From assembly GCF_030272615.1 (NCBI RefSeq), contig NC_081408.1, forward strand, positions 607,670,173-607,734,172: a stretch of DNA of 64,000 nucleotides, in the 5' to 3' direction. The notes under the pieces are model-generated. The model made no database searches. It was not told the DNA's origin and worked only from the letters and a program-made list of their open reading frames with translations. This document shows, piece after piece, positions 56,962 to 64,000 of the stretch. The stretch's first letter is position 1; each line of letters opens with the position of its first letter. Both the position numbers and the translations under genes were made by a program. The DNA is from Cryptomeria japonica. Taxonomy: Eukaryota > Streptophyta > Pinopsida > Cupressales > Cupressaceae.

Positions 56962-57744
56962 TTTAGTCCCCACTTTAGCGAGAGTATGAGCATATGCTAA
57001 TACTATCAGGAAAGTTAAAGGAAACAAGATTTGAAAGACTTTTACCATGTCAAGGAGGCAAGATGCGCCAAGCCCCTAATGGACTTAGGATCTTACGACT
57101 TTGATTGACAAATTAAAAGGGAAGATAAAGAAGGGGAGAACCATGACTACAAGTAGAATAGTTCTCATCACTATGAGTCATCAAAGCAAGGATACTAAAG
57201 ATTGCAAAGCAAAACAAAGTTTACTAAGTAAATCTAAGTATCAAGAAGGCAAATATGAGTGGAGTGTATGCCCCCACATTAAAGTAATAGTGTGCCTTAT
57301 GAGGAGCGATTATTTTAGGGTAGGATACACCTAAGAGAGAGAGAAGAGAGGGAGCATGTTATTTCAATAATTTATCCCCCAATCGAGGAATAAACCCAAG
57401 GATAATGAACACAAAACACAAGGTAGTTTCTCTTTCATCAAGGTTAGTATGTTGTATGGTAACTCATGTATATCATATATGTATGTGAATATAATAAGTG
57501 TCATTCCCAAAATAGGGACACTACCTTAGAAGAAAGGGAAGAGAGGATGTCATTTGAGTCAACATGAAAGAGACCAAGAAAAGATCTCAATGCTTTGCAT
57601 CATCCCCGAGTAGACATTAAGGGGATAATAGAAGAATAGGGATACACATAAAAGAATGGTCACAAAAGAGCAATAAAGGAGAGAAAGAGAATATCTACAA
57701 TGCTAATATTGTTAATATATCACAATATCCGCCTCTCGATCTTT
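56962..57744 (-). other. gypsy-2 polypurine tract and 3' non-coding region, unit 2
   Basis: Same as unit 1 (50359-51144) with scattered substitutions. No RT, RNase H or integrase motif. Confidence 0.7.
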
Positions 57745-59547
57745 CTAATCACTATGACGGGAAGGTGAGCAACATGCCAGAGGAGTGAAAATGAGCATAG
57801 TAGATGGAGCTCTCACAAGCTCCAAACAAGGACTATTCTCATGTTGTAAGTCACTTTGTTTGATTCTAGGAGCTAGGATTAGGGTTTGTGAAAATTTAGT
57901 TGATAAATGCTTGTCCACATCAACATATTCATACTCACTATCAGAAGCACTATGAGTTTTATTTCCATCATGAATAATATTTTCACCTATTTCTTCATCA
58001 AATTTTAGAGAAAGAGGAGAAAGAACACAAATAGGAGTAACACCATCACATGTTTTGTGCAACTTATGATTTGAAGATGTAGGTTGAACATCTTGTTTGG
58101 GAGAAAAGGGAATCATATCAACTATTGGAGTCTGAGGATATTGAGTATTTTGAGGGATAGCTTCATGAGCTCGAACACAGTGTCTTCATTGGCTTCTCTC
58201 ACACAACGATTCCATTGAGTCCTAGTTGAAGGATGATAAAAAGGAGGAACACTTGAAAAAGTAGGAATGTTTCTCTCTGTGATAGTTGAAGGTTTAGGTA
58301 GAGGTCTTTTAAGTTTAACAATAGGAGAAGAAGGCCTCTTCTCTTGATAAGAGGAAGGAGGTGGAATTGCAACATAGAAAGGAGGAATAGTAGTTGTAGG
58401 ATGAAGACCAGGTCCATCATGAGGAGGAGGTATAAGTCTATCCTTAGGAAGAATATTGTTGTTCTTCTTAGGAGAAGGTATAGTCACATCCATAGGAATA
58501 ATTTGATGATCTTCCTTAGGATGGAGATTAGTTCTATCCATGAGGGGAAGAACCTTTTCTTGAAGAATATTAGGAATGTCAAGTGTTGGGGAACTAGGTT
58601 GACTTAAGGATAAAATCATATCTTTCTTCCATTTTTGATAAGATTGAAAAAGACCATCTCTCCTTGATGGAAGAGATTGAAATTGTTTAGGCCAAAAGAA
58701 ATCAATAGGAACATCGGGACTTCTTTCATATGGATGAAATAAGTTATGGTTGACGTTTGTGATTTCTTTATTGTGAGGAATTTTTAGACACTTATGGATT
58801 GGAGAAGAAATAGCCTTCATGAAAGATATCCAAGGATAGCACAGGTTCACATGAAATTTCTCAGAAGAGGGTATTATAATGAAGTCAACATCCATTCATT
58901 TAGTATGAACTTCAATAGGAAGGGTGAATGAGCCAATGGTAGGACAAGAGAATCCATCAAATAACTTCACAACCACATCATAAGCATTGTATTGGTTTAT
59001 GCAATCATAAAGTAAAGAGATAATCCTCAGTGATGATATTAACCATGCAAGAGGGATCAATAAGGGCACCACAAAAAGGTATATCCTTAACCTTCACAAC
59101 TATGTATAAATGGCCATAGGTTTCTCTAATGGTCTCACTAGGGTCAAATGTAATACAAGGATCCTTAGGCGTATCTTGTTTTTCTACCATATTAACCAAG
59201 TTCAGAGTCATAGAGGTGAATTCCTCTTAAGAGAAAGAATTAGGCACGATCTCAATAACGTTAGAGGTATGAGAAGCCAAGGGATTAGTGAAAAAATTAA
59301 GATTTTGATTAGGAGGAGCTACTTATTTATTCCCTTTATCATTCACACCTACCAAAAATATAGTTTTATTATAAATCAAATCTTGAATCTTATTCTTCAA
59401 TGCGAAACATTTCTCAGTATCATGACCAGGTTGAGGATGAAATTGACAAAATGAATTGTTATCAAAATAAGGGGATGCAAGTTTAAAAGGATCAATTGGT
59501 TTTATATGAGTAATTTTGATAATATTTCTTTGCAACAATTGAGACAT
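57745..59547 (-). pseudogene. gypsy-2 protease end and partial gag, unit 2
   Basis: 58122-58895 is an open frame of 257 codons: protease C-terminus (VNLCYPWISFMKAISSPIHK), a Pro/Ser-rich linker, and an extra CVREANEDTVFELMKL tail that unit 1 has lost by a short deletion. 57745-58116 is the acidic C-terminus. 59005-59211 carries the protease site LIDPSCMVNIIT, the same non-canonical form as unit 1. 59323-59547 has the finger intact (CQFHPQPGHDTEKC) and KIQDLI. The Retrotrans_gag domain and N-terminus are deleted: sequence jumps at 59548 from the 52910 equivalent to the 54900 equivalent. Confidence 0.87.
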
Positions 59548-60264
59548 TTAGGCTATTAAATATAATCATATAGTCTCCCGAAATTTTCAGAAAAAAGTCG
59601 ATGACTGTGGCGGAAACGTACATGGTCCAACCAACTTTTTTTGAATTTTTTAGGGATGAATATTAAAATGATTTTAAAGCTAACCCCAAAAAATTGATGA
59701 CTTTTATGATTTCTAGGTGGGTGAAATTAAGGTGAAAATGTAAAAATAGGACACTATTAGGGTTTTCAAGAAAAAGAGGAATTGAATTACAAATTTAAAA
59801 AGGTCAAACCTAATGGATAGGGATACCTTGGAAAATGTTTAGAAATCTGAATTGTAATAAAATCGATCAAAATTGGCATTTTGGGAAAAAGGAGGGAAAT
59901 TGAAAATTTGAATTGTAGAAATGAAAACAAGGCTAAGAATAATAAAAAATCTAAAAATTAAATGAAAATCCAATTTTTGCACAAGTTCGTGATGATTTTT
60001 GAAAATCAGGGTTTTAACAAGTAACCTCTTAATTTTGTAAATTTGATTTGCAAATTGAACAAGACAATGAGGAAATTGAAATTGACAAACAAAACAATTT
60101 TCAGATCTAAGATAACCACAAGCAACTTTCACAAATCACGAGTTCAATTTTAATTTTAAAACCTAGGGTTTTTAATGATTTAACCACTAAGTTTGCAAAA
60201 ATTTGAAACTTGCAAATGAAAAATATGTAACTTTGTTAAAAGTAAATCATGCAAGACGTTGGGT
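59548..60264 (-). other. gypsy-2 leader, unit 2, with deletions
   Basis: Corresponds to 54899-55693 of unit 1, with a further deletion of about 70 bp at 59877. The candidate primer site (TAGTGAACCCAACGTCTTGC, 60251-60270) now overlaps the start of LTR C because about 17 bp between two CACYAAAAT repeats are missing. Confidence 0.65.
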
Positions 60265-61493
60265 TCACTAAAATGTATTGGTGGGTGAAAAATGTGTGAA
60301 TGAGAGATCAAGAGGAAAACTATCCTTTCCCTCCAAGGAGAGATGAGAGTTTTACTATAGATTTCCCTTCAAACAATTTTCACCTAATTACATTTGAAGA
60401 GGAGAGGATAATTCACTAGATTCAATCTCCAAAGAAGAAGATAGAATTATGAGTGAAATGGGAATGATAAGATAATCCCCTCTTCTTATTTGAAATGGAA
60501 ACGAATTGATTGAATTGTATAGTGCAAAAGTGACAAAGAACTAATTATAACTTGAGATTGGAGTATGGGATGAATTTGTGCACCTGGATCTGGTAGTAAT
60601 ATGTCAAGATGAAGCTTCCCTGTGAATTTGAGGAAAATTTTCCTGAATTATGGTCAGAATGTACATGGTCCTCCAAAAAATCTGCAAAATGAAAAGGTTT
60701 TTTCCGCCTCCACAAATGGAGCCTGAATCTGAAAGTACAGTTGTGCACCTACAACCTACACACAGAAAAGAGAGGAAAATGGGTTGGGATTAGGGGTTTG
60801 CCTTTAGGTAAAACCCTAGTTTGGAATTAACCAAGTAATGAAAGAAAGTACTTGCAAGTAGATGTAAATGAAAGACTGAAATGTAAATCACCTCAAGGGA
60901 GGTTGTGATAGCAATGTTGATAGAAATGCTTGTGTGGAATTGAATGTTGGAATCAATCTCCTCTTCAATGGTTGAATCCTTGACTTGAATGCAACACCTA
61001 GCCTTGAAGGGAGACTTTAGAATTCTCAGTGGTGGAAAGGAATGCTTGAATGCTCTTTAACGATTGATCTCCAATTTTCACCTTATTGAACTTAACCCAA
61101 ATTGACCAACTTACCCAAATGAGAGGGAAAATGCAACTTAAATATATGTCAATTAGGGTTAATGAAATTGATTTTCATCATAGGATGACATCGGGGAAGG
61201 TTTCTCGCTCACTGCACAACCTACAATGCATGCTTAGGAAAGGTCTTACCCCAAAATAGGGCAGGGATAGGGGTACCATGCCCCTATCTTGTGAGGACAA
61301 GGGCACCATGCCCCTTTCCTACCTATTTCTCTAGAGAAGAGTGTACACAGGGTGGTGTGAAGGCCGAGGAAGAAGAAGATTTTGAGGGTTGAGTAGTCTC
61401 CGATCTTCAATCAAGCTAGTGGATTCAGTCTTGTGTGTGTGAGGACCTTAATGCAATCAAAAATTGCTAGGGTCGCAATTCTATGATACTACA
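60265..61493 (-). repeat. gypsy-2 LTR C
   Basis: Outermost 5' LTR. It lacks about 12 terminal bp on its inner side and about 35 bp of the GC-rich minisatellite. The outer end ACTACA is followed by the right target duplication ATACA (61494-61498). Confidence 0.9.
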
Positions 61494-61498
61494 ATACA

Positions 61499-62470
61499 TA
61501 ACAAAATTATTTGTGGCTAGGAGTTTTCTAATGAATATGAATATGTCTCTCTTTCATCAAACTCTAGGATAACAGGTTATCTTTTTAAAAAAAGATCAAA
61601 GGGTATGTGCATCGAGTTCTGGTACCAAAAGGGGGTCTTAAGATGTGACTTTCTTTTCTGAAATTAGCAAAGTTTGAACTTCGAAGACAAATTGAATATA
61701 GTTATACTCCAAATTTGAAAATGAAACAAGAACAATAGTCAAAGTGCTTCAAGTCTACTTTCTAAACTACTAATTTATTTTGAAAATGGTGGAGATTAAG
61801 GGCTTGAAAATGGAGGGCCACAAAAAGTGATCCTATTTTAATGTAAAAAACATAACATTGCATCTATTGTGGCCCCCCTAAAATGATAACTTTTTTTTAA
61901 AAAGTTTTAAAATCACTTCGATGAGAAATTAGCTAACACCTTGTAGTTTATGCTTGATTTTTTGGCTGATTTTTTAATGAGTATATGGTTTTTTACTAAT
62001 TTTTGAAGTGGAAATATCCTAAAAGAATAGAAATTTGAGCATGCTCCCCCATAAAATCATTGAAAACTAATCAAAAGTCATTTTTTTAAAATTGTGTAGA
62101 ATGGAGTCTAGTTTCTAAAAATTTAAGTGTCTTCAAAATCAGATGAACATGTAAAAACCTATACCCAAAATAGTGCATGTTGATTTTTGACAAAAAACGA
62201 ACACACTAACAAAAGAAATTATAGATGAAAGACTTAACGAAATCAAAATTTGAAATAAATTACATGGTTGGATAGCTAAGATGGACCTTAAGTTTTCCAT
62301 GGTGTTTTTTTTAATTTCATTGAAACATGTGCAAACCTAACAAAGAGCACAACCAAAAATATGTCAAAATTTTCAATCTTCTGATAAAAACACATCTCTA
62401 GCCTAAAATGGTCATCCAAACCTTTGGGTTGGATGCCCAAGGCAAATCCAACCCATAGGGTTGGTGTTTC
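61499..62470. other. Unassigned AT-rich sequence
   Basis: Right flank of gypsy-2. No gene or repeat recognised, only short A/T homopolymer runs. Confidence 0.5.
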
Positions 62471-62482
62471 CCAAAGTGGGCC

Positions 62483-62621
62483 ATTTGGCGCGTGCCAAAT
62501 ATGGTGCTCCCTATTTGGCACGTGCCAAATTGGAACAATGGATTTTCCCATTTGGTGCATGCCAAATGTGATGCTAGTCGTCTAGAAAAATTCTATATTC
62601 CACATTTGGCATGTGCCAAAT
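62483..62621. repeat. Cluster of four 18-bp palindromes
   Basis: ATTTGGCGCGTGCCAAAT (62483-62500), ATTTGGCACGTGCCAAAT (62513-62530, perfect palindrome containing CACGTG), ATTTGGTGCATGCCAAAT (62550-62567) and ATTTGGCATGTGCCAAAT (62604-62621). Arms ATTTGG/CCAAAT are invariant; the central six bases vary. Start-to-start spacing is 30, 37 and 54 bp. An antisense ORF across it (62288-62560) is probably a by-product of the repeats. Confidence 0.85.
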
Positions 62622-62639
62622 AGGGAGAGCATTAAATTT

Positions 62640-63329
62640 CTAGCATTGAAACAATGTTTAAGATTTTTGTATTCATTGTTAATTTAATTAAATTTTTGGA
62701 ACTTAATCTACACTCAAACTCTCGTTCTCATCTTGTCTACCTCACATTCCCTCCTTAGCCCCAACTCTACCCTTCTCTCCCTCTTACATTGATTCTCTCA
62801 ATCATTACATATTCCTCCCACCTTCTCTCCCCATTTGTACCCATATTTTATTGCCTCTTTACCTTAGTACTTACCCCTTCCTATCCCATTAGCTATCTCT
62901 CTCCTTCTATATCTATCTCTACCTATTATGTCTCTTATCAATCCCTCCTTCTAGGCTCTAAGTAAATCACCTCTATTTCCCTTCTGCTTATTTCTTTCTC
63001 TCCCTCTCCAATTCTCTCCTTACCTAATTTCCCCTCTTTATTTCTTTGTGAACTCTCCCTCTCACCTATCTACCTTTACCATCTCTAAGTATCTCAAAAA
63101 ATCACTATCTGCTTCTCCTCCCCTCTCTCTTTCTCTTTGTTCCTTTCTCTCTCATTTTATATCTCTCCCCTCTCTCAATTATGGTCTCTCCCTCCTCTCT
63201 CCATCTATCAATTTATCCATCTCTATCCATCTCACATTGATCTCTTAATGTATCCATATTAATATATGTCCCATTATCCACCTCTCGAGGTATCAACCTC
63301 TATCCATCTCACATTGAGCTCTCTCCCTA

Positions 63330-63333
<4 letters not shown>
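62640..63333. repeat. Pyrimidine-rich low-complexity tract
   Basis: From about 62710 the + strand is dominated by C and T (CTCTCCC, CTATCTC, CATCTC motifs). Frames through it read Ser/Leu/Pro-rich and have no gene character. Confidence 0.7.

Positions 63334-63417
<84 letters not shown>
63334..63417. repeat. (CT)n microsatellite
   Basis: About 34 uninterrupted CT units to 63402, one A, then seven more. Confidence 0.95.
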
Positions 63418-63418
<1 letters not shown>

Positions 63419-63720
63419 CACTAGGTACATCACCACTCTCTCCCCTCTAGGTATCTCACCTCTCAAAATCTATCTCTAGTTAAGTCTCCCCCTCAATCCA
63501 CCTATATCTCCCTTCCTTGGTAGTTCCACCTCTCTATGAACTAGATCTTGTATTCTCTCTCCCCTTACCTCTTCTCTCTCTTCATTCTTATATCCCTACT
63601 CTTCTTTTCTTCCCCTCTCTATCTCTCACAATTCCCTTATTCCCCTATCCCTCTATATCTCCCTCTCCATCCTTACACACATCTCATTCCCTCTCTCACC
63701 TCTTTCCCTAAATTTATCTC
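63418..63720. repeat. Pyrimidine-rich tract continued
   Basis: Continues the CT-rich low-complexity sequence with irregular CTCTCCC/CTATCTC motifs. Nothing else recognised. Confidence 0.6.
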
Positions 63721-64000
63721 ATGTTTACCTCTTTATCCCCCCCATCCTCCTTAAACCCCCTTCTCACCTCTCTCTCCCCTCTGTGTCTCTCACCTCCCTT
63801 CCCCTCTATGTCATTTATCACTAAGTATCTCACTCCAATCATGTTTACCTCTCTATCCCCACAACCCTCCTTAAACCCCCATCCCTCCTCTTCCTCCCCT
63901 CTAGGCCTCCCACCTCCCTTCCCCTCTATGTCCTTTATCTGCAAGTATCCCACCCCTCTCTCTTATCTAGGCCTCTCACCTCCCTTTCCCTCTATGTCTT
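63721..64000. repeat. Tandem repeat with a 120-bp unit, running off the window
   Basis: ATGTTTACCTCT at 63721 recurs at 63841, each followed by TTTATCCCC/CTATCCCC, CCTCCTTAAACCCCC, CACCTCCCTTCCCCTCTATG and a TATCACTAAGTATC/TATCTGCAAGTATC block. A partial third copy (GGCCTCTCACCTCCCTTT) follows at 63970. Confidence 0.8.

Larger units (their letters stand above)
49099..61493 (-). mobile_element. Three-LTR gypsy composite, gypsy-2, TSD ATACA
   Basis: LTRs at 49099-50358, 55694-56961 and 60265-61493 alternate with two bodies (50359-55693 and 56962-60264), all - strand. Each body has a purine tract at its left, gag-protease coding sequence, and a candidate primer site at its right. Only the two outermost ends are flanked by a direct repeat (ATACA at 49094-49098 and 61494-61498), so the whole 12.4 kb is one insertion that later became tandem or entered as a tandem. 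Body 2 has lost about 2 kb of gag. No RT, RNase H or integrase motif exists in either body. Confidence 0.9.

Noticed and set aside
62483-62621. Palindrome cluster as a CRISPR array
   Set aside because: Spacers of 12, 19 and 36 bp are unequal, repeat centres vary, there is no cas gene, and the DNA is plant nuclear.
63048-63953. Ser/Leu/Pro-rich ORFs in the CT-rich tract
   Set aside because: Low-complexity translation of pyrimidine repeats in several frames, without start context or domain.

Overview
The window is nuclear DNA from a plant with a large, repeat-rich genome. I see no host gene, tRNA or rRNA. Almost everything is LTR-retrotransposon sequence: Ty1/copia elements with initiator-Met primer binding sites, and Ty3/gypsy elements whose gag carries a C-x2-H-x4-H-x4-C finger followed by an LKxxIQDLI-type segment. 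The density of nested, decayed elements fits a conifer or another giant plant genome, but nothing in the sequence fixes the species.

Layout. 1-654: unassigned. 655-1038 and 8655-9803 are two halves of one + strand ORF of unknown family, split by a complete copia element on the - strand (copia-1, 1039-8654) with a near-perfect 5-bp target duplication. A short LINE-like 3' tail follows at 9804-9970. 9971-13697 is the 5' half of a second copia (copia-2a). 13698-29091 is a - strand gypsy element (gypsy-1) with gag and protease but no RT, interrupted by a full-length copia (copia-3, 15768-23964). 29362-35862 is a second member of the copia-2 family (copia-2b), itself interrupted by a solo gypsy-type LTR (33608-34944, TSD GAATT). 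35863-46420 is a + strand copia array with three LTRs (copia-A). Its first unit is near full-length. Its second and third units begin with a foreign coiled-coil ORF captured just after the primer site. 46421-48676 holds the ends of two further copia elements. 49099-61493 is a - strand gypsy composite (gypsy-2), LTR-body-LTR-body-LTR, flanked on its outermost ends by one 5-bp duplication (ATACA). The right edge holds a cluster of four 18-bp palindromes, a long pyrimidine-rich tract with (CT)n, and a 120-bp tandem repeat.

How the parts relate. Every coding region is retrotransposon gag, protease, integrase, RT or RNase H, and nearly all are broken by stops, frameshifts or catalytic substitutions (ESG for DSG, YVDY for YVDD, HSG for DSG). 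The most notable signals are the two tandem three-LTR arrays, the captured ORF in copia-A, a run of about ten small hairpins in the 3' non-coding part of copia-A present in both units, a multi-armed foldback in its LTR, and two gypsy families reduced to gag-protease. Element names are local labels, not database names.
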